From NCBI RefSeq assembly GCF_000002985.6, contig NC_003281.10, forward strand, positions 6,200,001 through 6,264,000: a DNA stretch of 64,000 bases. Reading direction: 5' to 3'. Made by a program: the position numbers and the translations under genes. Of the stretch, positions 1 through 10,735 are shown in pieces (the stretch's first letter is position 1; every line of letters starts with the position of its first letter). The notes under the pieces are model-generated. The model worked only from the letters and a program-made list of their open reading frames with translations. It made no database searches and was not told the origin of the DNA. Origin of the DNA: Caenorhabditis elegans (Eukaryota; Nematoda; Chromadorea; Rhabditida; Rhabditidae).

Positions 1-45
1 ATTTATACAAATATCGAAGTAAAATTACAAAATAAACATTTTCAG

Positions 46-2426
46 TGTTACGTGCTCACGGATAACGCCGAGGCCGCTGCTGACACGATTACGAGTTTGA
101 TCGCGAAGTCTCTCAGCACTCGTGCATATCAGATCGCATTTGATTTATATGAAACAGCGAGTCAAGGATTCCTCGATCGAGTTTTGAAACGTTTCCAACA
201 GCAGGATGCTCGTGATGAGAAGTCGATGGAAAAGATTCATTCAATTCTCAAAGGTCATGAAACTGTCAAGGCTTACCTCGACTTCTTTGTCCGTCATAAT
301 CACACTGATTCTGTTCTAATGGAAGAGATCAAGGAGAACATTCGAACAGCCTCTGCCCACAATGCTCTTCTCATCTCAAATGGTCTTATGCAATATGGAA
401 CTACTTGTGACGATTTCCTCCGTAACAACTTGAACTGGGTTTCCAAAGCTACGAACTGGAACAAGTTCAATGCGGTCGCTTCACTTGGACTCATTCATCA
501 CGGACAAGAATCGTCTGCAATGAAGGTACTTGAGCCATATTTGCCAAAGGAATCTGTCGAAGGATTTGGATTTAAAGAGGGAGGAGCAATGCTGGCATAT
601 GGATTGATTCACGCCAAACACGGAGATGCAACTGCCATGAGCACTCTGGCTCAGTGGCTCAAAACCGCCGAAAACGAGCCAGTGAGACACGGAGCTTGTC
701 TTGGATTTGGAGTTGCTGGACTTGGATCGTCTTCTGTTTCGAATTACGAGAAAGTTCGGGAAGTTCTCCAACGTGATGAAGCAGTTTCCGGAGAATCCGC
801 AGGAATCGCCATGGGCCTTATCATGGCTGGACATCTGAATCAAGAGGTGTTCAATGAGCTCAAGCAATACACTGTTGACACACAGCATGACAAAACTCAA
901 CGTGGTATCCGAACTGGACTTGCCTGTGCCGCATTCGGACTCCAAGGAGATGCTGAGCCTTACATCAAAGAAGCAATCGGAGCTAAGAGCAATCCAATGC
1001 TCCGTTCCACTGGAATCTGTATGCTGTCGATGGCTTACGCCGGAACCGGATCTCCAGATGTAGTACGCCGTCTTCTCGAGAAAGTAGCCACCGATCCAAA
1101 TTTGGATGTCAAGAGATACGCTACAATTGGTATCGGATTCGTTCTCTCCAAGGATCCATCAACCTGCTTATCCTACGTGGCCATGCTCACCGAACATTTC
1201 AATGGACATGTCAGATACGGAGCAGCTATGGCACTGGGAATTGCTTGTGCTGGAACAGGAAACATGGTAAGATACTTTTTTCTGAAACCGGGGTTTGATA
1301 TAATGAATTGTTTTTCAGGAAGCTATTGCTCTGATTGAGCCAATGATTTCTGATAAGGAAGGTTTCGTTCGTAAAGGAGCACTTCTTTCACTTGCTCTCA
1401 TCATGTGCCAGCAGACAGACTACACTTGTCCCAAGGTGAACGGTTTCCGTAAGCAATTGCTCAAAAAGGTAACTCTATAAGAAAACAATCAAGTTTTTCA
1501 ATAAATGTTTGTCAGATCGGAGAGAAGAACGAGGACTCTCTTGTCAAATTTGGAGCAATTATTGCTCAAGGACTTCTCGACATCGGAGGGCAGAACGCTG
1601 CGGTCACAATGCAAAATTCTGACAAGCAGCCAGATATGGGATCAATGGTCGGAATGATGTGCTTCCTTCACGGATGGTTCTGGCACTCGATGCATTTCTT
1701 CATCGCCCTTGCTGCTAAGCCATCATGCCTTGTGATGATGAACGAGAATCTGAAGATTCCAGTACTTGACTACATCTGCCATGCCAATAGTCAGAAGTTT
1801 GCCTATCCACCACGAGCCGAATCAAAGAAGGATAAGGATGTCAAAAAGATTGAGACTGTTGTTCTGTCCATCACCGGAAAGAAGAATGCGTCAAAGAAGC
1901 TGATCGCTGAGGAGAAAAAAAGACGAGAAGCTGCAGCTTCCGCTTCTAGTGCTGCTGCTGCCCCATCATCATCGTCCACTTCAGGAACAGCACCAGCTGC
2001 TGAAGATGAGAAAATGGAGGTTGATCAACCAGGAAAATCCAAGTAAGTTTGGAATGAGTGTCTAGGAAAAGTAGAATTCGTTTTTTTTGTCATAAAAATT
2101 AAAAAACCAAGATTTCCAAATTAACTTACAATTATTTCAGGAAAGAAAAGGCTCCAGAAAAGGACACGAAGCCATTGCACCGCCTACAGAATCCAGCTCG
2201 TGTGATTCCTGCTCAACGACAGCTAATCTCGATCAGTGACGCTCGAGCCTACAGTCCCATGAAGCCACTTTACAAGGGTGGAATTATTGTGGCGGATCGT
2301 GTTGATAAGGAGAGAGAGGAGAAGCTTGTCAGTGAAGTCGTCACTCAGGTCAATACTCCTGCGAGCTCTGGAAATACCGAAAACAAACCCCATTCGACGT
2401 TCGAGATCAATATCAACGATTTTTGA
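46..2426 (+). CDS. rpn-2: 26S proteasome regulatory subunit RPN-2 (Rpn2/PSMD1), 5' end outside window
   Basis: Rpn2 is the largest non-ATPase subunit of the 19S proteasome base; it scaffolds the lid and the ubiquitin receptor Rpn13. Four exons are seen: 46-1266, 1319-1468, 1516-2042 and 2141-2426, giving 727 residues in phase. The first opens after a TTTTCAG acceptor, so the gene starts upstream; about a quarter of the usual ~950 aa is missing. The protein shows tandem proteasome/cyclosome repeats: recurring Gly/Ala-rich helical hairpins such as [21 protein letters not shown] and [14 protein letters not shown] Lys/Glu-rich, Ala/Ser-rich acidic linker follows (around 1850-2160). The conserved C-terminal block contains NPARVIPAQ and ends in NINDF, the region that binds Rpn13 in other species. 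The neighbouring minus-strand gene converges, with its stop at 2760. Family identity is strong. Confidence 0.95.
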
Positions 2427-2759
2427 TCAATTGCTGGATCATTCGATCAACTCTATCTCGCTCCCCCAATCCCATTCAAAACTTTTTTAATTTATTTTCC
2501 CCCTTCTACTCTATTTATGTTTGACTTCGAATCAACATGAACCCGCTGATTTTTGTATTTGTGTGTATACCTGAAAATGAAGAACATTTCACTTACATGA
2601 ATTGAAGTCAAGCGATAATGACAAAAAATTTATTTTTGTTAAACAAGAGATCCTTTCTGGCCTCAAAATCTTGCTGTGTTATTCAAATGAAACAGCAACA
2701 AAAATGAATGAATAAATTCTGAAAATTTTAATAACGAAAACGTGAAGTAAAAAATTAAT
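2427..2759. other. Convergent 3' intergenic region
   Basis: This 333-bp AT-rich gap separates the stop codons of the two converging genes and must hold both 3' UTRs. An AATAAA lies near 2711 on the plus strand. I see no coding or repeat signal. Confidence 0.6.
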
Positions 2760-5700
2760 TTAATTATCCTCCTCGTCAGTTGATAGAATCTCGCCGTCTG
2801 ATAACTCCTCTTCGGGATCTCGCTTTGGCTTCGGAGGAACAACGACCGCTGGTGTTGACGTGGATATGGCTGGCTTTTTAGCAGGCGATGGAGCTGCTTT
2901 CCGCGATGGAGGAGACTGGTTTACACGTTTTTTGGTGGGAGTGTCGAGGTGTTTCTGTAAATTTTGATTTTGAAAACATGTAATCGGGAAATTTTAAGCT
3001 AAAACAATATAAATAATAAAAACCAACATCTCTTCCTCTATCAGAAGACGACTTCTCTGGCAAACGATCCCTATCTTTTCCAAATTTCCTTCTAGATGTC
3101 GTTGGTATTTTATACTCCATACGTTCTTTTCTTGATGCGGACCCTTGTGGTCCAGAAGAACTCGTTGATAATTGAGATTGAAGTCGTTCTCTATCTTTTT
3201 CTCGTTCTTCTTCTCTATCTCTTTCCCGTCCTGCAGCCATTCGATAATTGGAATGTCCTGGCCTTGAAGGAATTGGGGGAGCGGATATCGATGGTCCTGT
3301 CGACGATGATGGTCCCTCTGTTTCAGCTCTTTCAGCGGTGTCTGCCAAACTTCGACGGATTGATTGAAGACGATGAGTCTGAAAATTTTAATTAATTTCT
3401 GACTATACCGCATCTGTGACGCGTAATGAATTGAAAAATAAGATGCGAAAAATGTGATTTTAATATTTAATTTTAAATTACCTCCATAGCCACCATGGAT
3501 AACTCCATCGATTGTCGATCAAGTGTTTCAATCTTTCCTCGCAATCTTGCACAAAGCTTCATAAAAACTGCTCTCAAATCCTCTGGAGCAATGCTATTCA
3601 GCGCTTCCTCTTGTGTCTCGTCGTTTACTAAATTCTCCACAATATCAGTAACTTTTTCATCGTCTATAGTGACCATGCGTGGTGCTGTCTTGATTCGCGT
3701 ACATTGAGCCATTGCTTCTTGATTTCCATCTTTAGCGAGCAGGAAAAGTGGATCTGAAATTTGAATTCATAAGTTCATTTTTCTTTTAAAACAATGACTC
3801 ACTAATCCACAAGGCTGTATAATTCCAGGGTTGAAGAATATCAAAATATTCAGATGTCATGAAATTTTCCGTTGGTGAGTTTGAGCCCAAAATAGAATCA
3901 GCAGTGAGTTGAAGTTCAGGCAATTGTTGAGGAAAAACGCCTTGAAGTACAAATTCTCTACGCAGTTCCATGAGAATCATTCCGAGACGATTTCCACCAA
4001 TATAAGGAGGTCTGAAGGCCATTGGTCGAGTACACAATTCGATAAGCTGAAGAATTTTAAATTATTTCTGCTAAAATGCCTAAATGATTAAACTAACTTG
4101 TTTTGTTGTGAGATCAACTTCTTGTAGCCAATATCTGAAATCCATTTCTCGCATTCCCATACTTAATTCTGCATCCATCGATGAGAACCGTGAACAATAA
4201 ACGAGCATTGAATCTCCCGTGTCTAAAAGAGCTCGTAAAAGTGCAGGATGTTGCTCTAAAAGCAGCTGTAGTGATTCTTTAATAAATTGCATTCGTTTAT
4301 CCATCCACCAAGTTTGTTCCAATTCGAGGCCACGTCCACGAGATTCGATGACTTCATGAAGACGTGACCAACATTGAATTGAAGATGGTCCTTCAAGGAT
4401 GTATTCGGTATCTTCTTGGTTCATACTCAGAAATCTGAATTTAAAGTTTTAGATTTCTCAATTATAAAAAAAAATCTTAAAAACTAACTTTGCAGCTTGA
4501 GTAGCAACATAGTGAACTGGAGAAGGCAAAGGTGGACCATCAGCGGAACATCTGATTTCCGCAGGATAAAGTGGATGGAAAACCGACTCTGGAGTGAAAC
4601 AGATCACGTTGGGTGTGACTATTCCGCTTAATGGGTTGAGATTCATTTTGGAAAGCTGAAATTGAAAAAATTATTACAAACAAAAAAACGTCGAGTTTCA
4701 ATGAAATCAAATATGTTTTACGGTTTGAAATAATTTTTACAAATTTAGTCTAGAACTAACCTTAACTAAAGGTATTCTACTTGTTGTTTGTAGTGAAAGC
4801 TTTTCTCTGAGCTCCATGAGTAATAATCCTGACTTGTTTCCGTACAAATGACGGACGCTTTTTGGTGTATTAGTCTCCTCTCCATCCAACATCCATCCCA
4901 CTAATTTTTCCGGCGTCACGTACGATTTTGTGAGAAGGTGCTGCAGCTCAACTTCAGTTGCTCCACATGTCCATAGAGGGTCACCAAGAGAAGAATCAAT
5001 GAGAATAGCTGATCCAGTTGAAAGTAGAAGTTGTTGGAGATACTCATTGTGGTAAATCTTATGCTTCATTGCAGATTGACGCCAACGATCCATCTTTGAA
5101 GTTTTTTCAGCTATCGTTTCAGGATTTATTTCCAACTTTCTCAGTAGTTTAGATGCAACGACAGGGACGTTCAGAGGAGCAGGTGTTGTTTGAATTTTCT
5201 CAATTGCTTTCTCGTCAAGTTTCAGCGAATTAAAAAGCTTCTCATATGCGTAATGCTCTACAGATCGATATCTTTCTCGTTTCATTTCAAACGGAAACGC
5301 GTAATAGTTTGAAAGTGGTCGGAATATACCCTGAAATTATGATGATAGTTTAAAAAAATCATGATGATTGAATGCTTACCTCCAAACTTATTACAAGATC
5401 ATTAATTGAAATCATAATTGGTTCATCATCTTTATCAGTCGATAATCCGGCTACTTCCACTACAGGACGTGTCAATATCCCTTGCTTCTTCCTTTCTCGA
5501 ATCTCAAACCTCAGCCACATTAAATATTGTCTAAATTTTTAATGTTTAAGAAAATCTCGTTTCTCATATTTCTTGCCCTAGTTTATTTTGACCCAAATCA
5601 GCTGGTTTAGTGTGCTCATTTTTCATCCAGTAGGATATTTGTCTCGAATCTGCCTTTTCTTTGGCCATCCACTCCATGAACGTTTTATCGTTCATTCCTA

Positions 5701-6203
5701 TACCAAGTTGAGGGTTTTTCTCATCACAGACAATCAAGAGGGCTTCATTGGTCTTCATAAGAGTCTTTTCGAAGTCTGCATGTTTTTCAAGCATATTAGA
5801 TTCTATTTCTTACTTATAAAAGCTCACCTTTATCACTTTCTGCTCGGAGTTGCAGTGCATGAATTGAATATGAACGAAGACTTTCTGAGAGATATGCTGC
5901 CAATGAATTTATTGTATGGCCGTCTGGCATATTTTCTTGGAGAATAACAAGCGCTTTTTGGTGAACATCGCAACTGTTCGTACATAAAAGTTCTTCAACT
6001 GCCGTTTCGGGTAGATTTAAAGACATAAGAATTTGATAATGAGTGTAGTGAGCGGCACTGGGATATCTGCAAGTTTAATCATTGTTGCAATCTATAAGTC
6101 ACTTCAGTTCTCACCTTTTTCCGCCAGCTCTAAGTGCAAAATTGTATCCACAGTGTAGGAGATCTGATTCATTTCCAATTAACACAATTTTCTCTTCATC
6201 CAT
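2760..6203 (-). CDS. Large protein with three NADAR (YbiA-like) domains and a charged C-terminal tail
   Basis: This multi-exon gene starts at the ATG at 6203 and ends at the TAA at 2760; joined exons give roughly 850-900 aa. NADAR domains (YbiA/RibX family) act on ADP-ribose or riboflavin intermediates in bacteria and plants. Three tandem domains are suggested by repeated landmarks. The first starts with KRYPSAAHYTHYQ and ends GQNKLGYLMWLR. The second starts FRPLSNYYAFPFEMKRERYR and ends GNKSGLLLMELREKL. The third starts VFHPLYPAEIR and ends GGNRLGMILMELRREF. The N[KR]xGxxLMxLR signature closing each unit is typical of NADAR folds. The tail has a Ser/Pro stretch, an Arg/Glu/Asp-rich stretch (RERDREEEREKDRER), basic patches and an acidic end (DEEDN), resembling nuclear RNA-linked proteins. 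Catalytic competence of each unit cannot be judged by eye. The function in animals is unknown to me. Confidence 0.75.
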
Positions 6204-6824
6204 GTTTGATCCTTAAAAACGGAATTGAGAAAGAAATCAATAAATAGTTGATTAATCACCAGGCAAAGCAGTTCAAACAACTAGTGCAAACTTCAAAAGA
6301 AAATGAGATGTTCAGAATTAAAAAACTGGTAAAAATAAAGAAAACTGTTCAACTTCGAAGAAATTATTCAAAAAATTCGTTCGGTGACTAGGGTAAAAAA
6401 GAGGCAATTAAAGGCGCATGCCATTTTTCGGTCTCATGGTCTTGCGGTGACGTACGCAGCCAATTGGCCTGGCCGTTGACTGAGTATTCAACGCTTCAAC
6501 GATAAACGTTGAAAGCAACTAAATTTCTTTTCGATTTTTGCCTGAAATTTTTGAATTTTTCGCGTGAAACTGGATTTTTAACATGTTTTGTATAAAAATT
6601 GAAAAAATTCACATGTTTCAATGTATATTTTGTATTAAAACATGTTTTTATATTAATGTAGTTTTTAGTTACGTAATTTAGGGTTTTCTTAACAAAAACC
6701 TTGCCCAAAATACTTTTTTTTCAAATATATTTCTTGTGTTTTGTTCGGATTATAACTCTTTTCTATCAATATCTTCGCTAATATTAATATTCAAATTTTC
6801 AGCTTTCGTCAAACAGTGGGCAAC
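6204..6824. promoter_or_regulatory. Divergent promoter region between the NADAR gene and rps-3
   Basis: This 621-bp gap separates two divergent start codons and must hold both promoters. A TTTTCAG acceptor at about 6796-6802, 22 bp before the rps-3 ATG, fits an SL trans-splice site. The middle (6500-6760) is very AT-rich and codes for nothing convincing. Confidence 0.5.
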
Positions 6825-7930
6825 ATGGCTGCCAATCAAAACGTGACCAAGAAGAAGAAGGCCGTCATCGGCGGAATCTTCAAGGCTGAGCTTAACAACT
6901 TCCTGATGAAGGAGCTTGCTGAGGATGGATACTCCGGAGTCGAGGTAAAATTATTAATCAAAAATATAGCATTTAAGCTTCAAGTTTTGCAGGTTCGCAG
7001 TACCCCAGCCAGAGCTGAGGTCATCATCATGGCGACCCGCACCCAAAACGTTTTGGGAGAGCGAGGACGCAGAATTAAGGAGCTCACCTCGGTTGTCCAA
7101 AAGAGATTCGGATTCGAGGAGGGATCCGTCGAGGTAAAAATACATTTATTGAAAAATAAAATACATTTAACTTTTTAGCTCTACGCCGAGAAGGTTTCCA
7201 ACAGAGGACTCTGCGCTGTCGCTCAGTGCGAATCCCTCAGATACAAGCTCGTCGGAGGTCTTGCCGTCCGTCGTGCTTGCTACGGAGTTCTCCGTTTCAT
7301 CATGGAGTCTGGAGCTCAAGGAGTTGAGGTATGATTACTTTATTTTAATAGACAAAAAATTTAACTTTATTGCATCTAATATTCGAAACTTGTATTATAT
7401 GGAATTTGTATTCATTAAAAATTATAGGTTATCGTCTCTGGAAAGCTTCGTGGACAGCGTGCTAAGGCCATGAAGTTCGTTGATGGACTCATGATTCACT
7501 CTGGACACCCAGTCAACGACTACATCCAACAAGCCGTCAGACACGTTCAACTCCGTCAGGGTCAGTGATTTTTTACGGGGAAGATTTGGTTAAGAAAGGA
7601 TTTTTGATCGCAAAAAACATGTCGTTCGAAAAGTTTAGATGTTGCTTTTCAGTTTTTTAATTTTAAAAATCAAGTTTAAAAATTTGTATTACTATTTTGT
7701 AAGTTTCCATCTTCATTTTTTTATTTTCAGGAGTCATCGGTATCAAGGTCAAGATCATGCTTCCATACGACCCACGCGGACAGAACGGACCAAGAAACGC
7801 CCTCCCAGACCACGTCCAAATCGTCGAGCCACAAGAGGAAGTCCTTCCAAAGGAACCACACAGCCAGCACAAGGAGGAGAAGAAGGATGTTCAAGTCCCA
7901 GCAGCTCAACCAGTTGCTCCAGTTCAATAA
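6825..7930 (+). CDS. rps-3: Small ribosomal subunit protein S3 (uS3)
   Basis: RPS-3 sits at the mRNA entry channel of the 40S subunit. Five exons (6825-6944, 6993-7133, 7179-7328, 7428-7560, 7731-7930) join in phase to 247 aa, normal for eukaryotic uS3. The N-terminus [12 protein letters not shown] is followed by the KH domain with its [10 protein letters not shown] loop, then the C-terminal uS3 domain ([34 protein letters not shown]). An in-frame GTG nine bases upstream is not the start; the ATG gives the family N-terminus. AATAAA at 7949-7954 is the likely polyadenylation signal. The RidA-type gene begins 258 bp downstream on the same strand, so co-transcription is possible but not shown. 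Confidence 0.98.
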
Positions 7931-8188
7931 ACTGTTGTTACATACCCAATAAATTGTTGGTTAATTGTTACTCGTTATTTTCAGTGTAATGATATTTAAA
8001 GTTTACAATCAACGTACTTTCAAAAATCGAAAGGGAGGAGTCTAGGAAACTGTTTCGTTGCAGAACCCCCAATTACATAAACGCGACACGCCGGTGATAA
8101 GGGTGACCTCGGTGTCTCATATCGTCGCGCTTCTCTTCATTTCGTTTCATTTCATTTCTCCTCTTTGCAACTTTTAACCCCTTCAAAA

Positions 8189-9096
8189 ATGTACGTCTTC
8201 TCTTTTTCGGTTCTTCTTGCCGTTCTAACAATGCCGATGCTTCCACCAGTTGCAAATGCGCTTAAACGGTCTGAAACAGGCGCAGAGGAGACTTCAGAGC
8301 AAGATGCGGTCAAGTTAGTTGGTAGAAAATGTGGTGGTGGAGGCATTTTGTCAACTTTTTCATTTATTTTCAATCTTATTTCTAAAGAAAACTGACTAAT
8401 ACAACTGTTCAGGAGAACCAAAGTGCTCGACATGGCTCAAAAAGTGACCCGTCAAATCATCAGCTCCGCAAATGCTCCAGGAGCTATCGGACCATACAGG
8501 TATTCAAGAAATTATATTATTTTCTACCACAACATTCCTCTGAAAATAAGCAATCAACAAAAGTATTCATATAATATTAAAAAATTTCAGTCAAGCCGTT
8601 CGTGCCGGAAATACCATCTACCTTTCCGGATCTCTTGGCTTGGATCCAAAAACTGGAGATTTGAAGGAGGGCGTCGTTGAGCAAACTCATCAAAGTCTCA
8701 AAAATCTCGGAGAAGTTCTTAAGGCAGCTGGAGCTGATTATGGAAACGGTGAGATTTAAAATAAAAGATTTAGAACATAAAAAACTTAATTTTTTAACTT
8801 AAAAAAACACATTTTGATATTTCCGTGCCACATGGCAAAACTTTAATATTTTAAAATTTCAGTCGTCAAAACCACAGTTCTTCTTCAAAATATTGCTGAT
8901 TTTGCTGCCGTCAATGAGGTCTACGGACAATATTTCAAGTCTCCATATCCAGCTCGTGCTGCTTATCAAGTAAGTGAAAAAATTCGTATTGCAAAGTTAA
9001 ATCAAAAATTTTCAGGTTGCCGCGCTTCCAAAAGGCGGACTTGTCGAGATTGAAGCCGTCGCGATTGCTGGAGAAATCGAGGAAGTTAAAAATTAA
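8189..9096 (+). CDS. RidA/YjgF/UK114-family enamine/imine deaminase, two possible N-termini
   Basis: RidA proteins hydrolyse reactive enamine/imine intermediates from amino-acid metabolism and form trimers. Exons 8189-8313, 8413-8499, 8591-8748, 8863-8969 and 9016-9096 join in phase to 185 aa. The core from the ATG at 8432 ([12 protein letters not shown]) is 137 aa, the usual family length. It shows [12 protein letters not shown], the [13 protein letters not shown] strand, and near the end [22 protein letters not shown], whose Arg and Glu are typical active-site positions. The upstream ATG at 8189 adds 48 residues starting with a hydrophobic segment ([19 protein letters not shown]), which could be a signal or organelle-targeting sequence. 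The acceptor at 8412 could instead take a spliced leader and give the short cytosolic form. AATAAA lies at 9123-9128. Confidence 0.93.
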
Positions 9097-9283
9097 AAAT
9101 TAATGTGATTTTATGTAAAAACAATAAAGTTTTATTTTCCAAACGTGGCATTGATGTTCTAATTTTTTTCTCGATGGAAATAAAATTTATTTATTCCCAA
9201 TTTTCAAAAAATTTGAAGTGAACATTATCGTTCTTCATTCATTTTATTTTTGCAAACTTAGAGTTTGACAAAAAAGTGATACA

Positions 9284-9625
9284 ATGTCGAAGAAGACGAG
9301 AGTCCCAGAAGTCGCCGATGATTGCACGAAGACTGTTTATCCCGATCCGATCCCCATGCCAACTTGCCCGCAACTGATCAATGACGGAACATCGTGCTTC
9401 CTCAATATCATCCTCCAGATGCTGAAAAGAGCCAATTTCCACGATCATTTCAAAGGAGATTGGCAGAAAGGAAAACAGAAGATGTTGATGCACAAGGAAC
9501 TGCAACAAATATTCAACGGGAAACCAGGGCCGAAGGATGTCAGTCGTTTGCGGGAGATGTTCAGCAATGAAGCACTCAAGGATGGCCCCCATCCACTCTT
9601 GGTTGCTTTGAAATGTCTTATCAAA
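9284..9625 (+). pseudogene. Fragment resembling the N-terminus of a ubiquitin-specific protease, one exon only
   Basis: One open exon runs from ATG 9284 to a GTGAGT donor after 9625 (114 codons, phase 0). The protein begins MSKKTRVPEVADDC, and residues 30-50 read QLINDGTSCFLNIILQMLKR. This matches the Cys box of USP deubiquitinases (consensus G-L-x-N-x-G-N-T-C-x-x-N-S-x-L-Q), with the nucleophile cysteine kept but the Gly-Asn-Thr changed to Gly-Thr-Ser. The helical region after it (LHPLLVAL-type end) also fits a USP N-lobe. No further USP exon or His box follows; the next 800 bp are palindromic repeats. It is therefore either a gene remnant, or exon 1 of a transcript that splices into the phosphatase exons downstream, which would be in phase. 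The USP assignment is by motif only. Confidence 0.5.
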
Positions 9626-9696
9626 GTGAGTAATAGATATTAATATAAAAGTTATAACTTATTAACTGATAAAACCGGTGTACATATTTATCGTAG

Positions 9697-10010
9697 AGCT
9701 GACCATCCGGACTGCGACATCCGGACACGACTTTCCAACATTTAGCCACGCCCACATAGAGACCCACGGGTGGCAAATGATGCTGGCAGTTTTTTTTTAT
9801 TAATGGACTTATGGGAGCGTACATCCCGACAGTTTCTGGGCTCTGCCGCTTACTATAGAAACGCAGGAATTTCAGAGTGATACGCGGGACCCAGAAAATG
9901 TCGGGATATATGTACGCTACCATAAGTCCAATGATTAAAAGAGTGCCCAGCATCATTTGCCACCCGTGGAGTCTCCATGTAGACGTGGCTCAATTTTGGA
10001 AAGTGGATCA
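9697..10010. repeat. Palindromic (foldback) repeat element, copy 1
   Basis: The left arm (from GAGCTGACCATCCGGACTG at about 9697 through GGCAAATGATGCTGGCA) reappears in reverse complement at about 9947-10008 (CAGCATCATTTGCCACCCGTG and following). An inner pair around GTCGGGATATATGTACG / CGTACATCCCGAC also inverts. I see no transposase ORF, so it looks like a non-autonomous foldback element. Confidence 0.65.
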
Positions 10011-10246
10011 CATACAAAAAGATCAGTGGGTACGTGTGGACGACGCAAACGTCCCGACACTCTATCGAAGCCCAGAGACACTGGACAAGATGATGAGACC
10101 TGAGGACTGTTCTTGTTCGCAAAGTGTTGAGAACTTCTGTTTTTTTTTTAAATTCTGTGTAATAAACTTATTCTTTGATTATTTTCTGGAGAATAGCTAA
10201 ATGTAAAACTAAAACTATCGGAGCGCTTCGTTGCAATGTTTTCCTT

Positions 10247-10431
10247 AGAGCTGGCCATCCGGACTGCCAGACGTCCGGGTATCCGGATTTTTGGCATCCG
10301 GATTCCCTTCCTTTAGCCACGCCCACATAGTCCCCACATTTCACAGTGAGGCGCGGAACCCAGAAAATGACCGGATATACGCTACCATAATTTTCAGCAT
10401 CATTTGCCACCCTTGGAGTCTCCGTGTACAT
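10247..10431. repeat. Second, partial copy of the same repeat
   Basis: Segments such as GAGCTGGCCATCCGGACTG, TTTAGCCACGCCCACATAG, GGAACCCAGAAAATG and CAGCATCATTTGCCACCC match copy 1 in the same order with substitutions and deletions. It ends a few bases before the duplicated promoter segment begins at 10454. Confidence 0.6.
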
Positions 10432-10453
10432 AATAGCTATTATAATAGACGAC

Positions 10454-10735
10454 ATTGCTGGTGAAATCGAGGAACTTAAGAATTAAAAACTAATGTGATT
10501 TTATGTAAAAACAATAAAGTTTTATTTTTCAAACGTGAAATTGATGTTCCAATTTTCATAGTTGAAAAAAAGTTTGAGGGGGGGAGTTCAATGGAAATAA
10601 AATTTATTTATTCCCAATCTTCAAAAAATTTGAAGTGAACATTTTCGTTCTTTATTCATTCTATTATTGCAAACTTGGAATTTGACAAAAAGTGATACAA
10701 TGTCGAAGAAACCGAGAGTCCCAGAAGTCGCCGAG
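10454..10735 (+). repeat. Duplicated segment: RidA 3' end + intergenic promoter + first 12 codons
   Basis: This stretch repeats 9064-9331 with only scattered differences. It contains, in order: the last codons and stop of the RidA gene (AGEIEELKN then TAA), its AATAAA, the intergenic promoter, and an ATG opening [11 protein letters not shown]. The source opens MSKKTRVPEVA. Similarity stops at GCCGA, where the source continues coding and the copy runs into a GTAAG donor. Because the copy carries a RidA gene tail far from the RidA gene, the direction of copying is clear. Confidence 0.88.
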
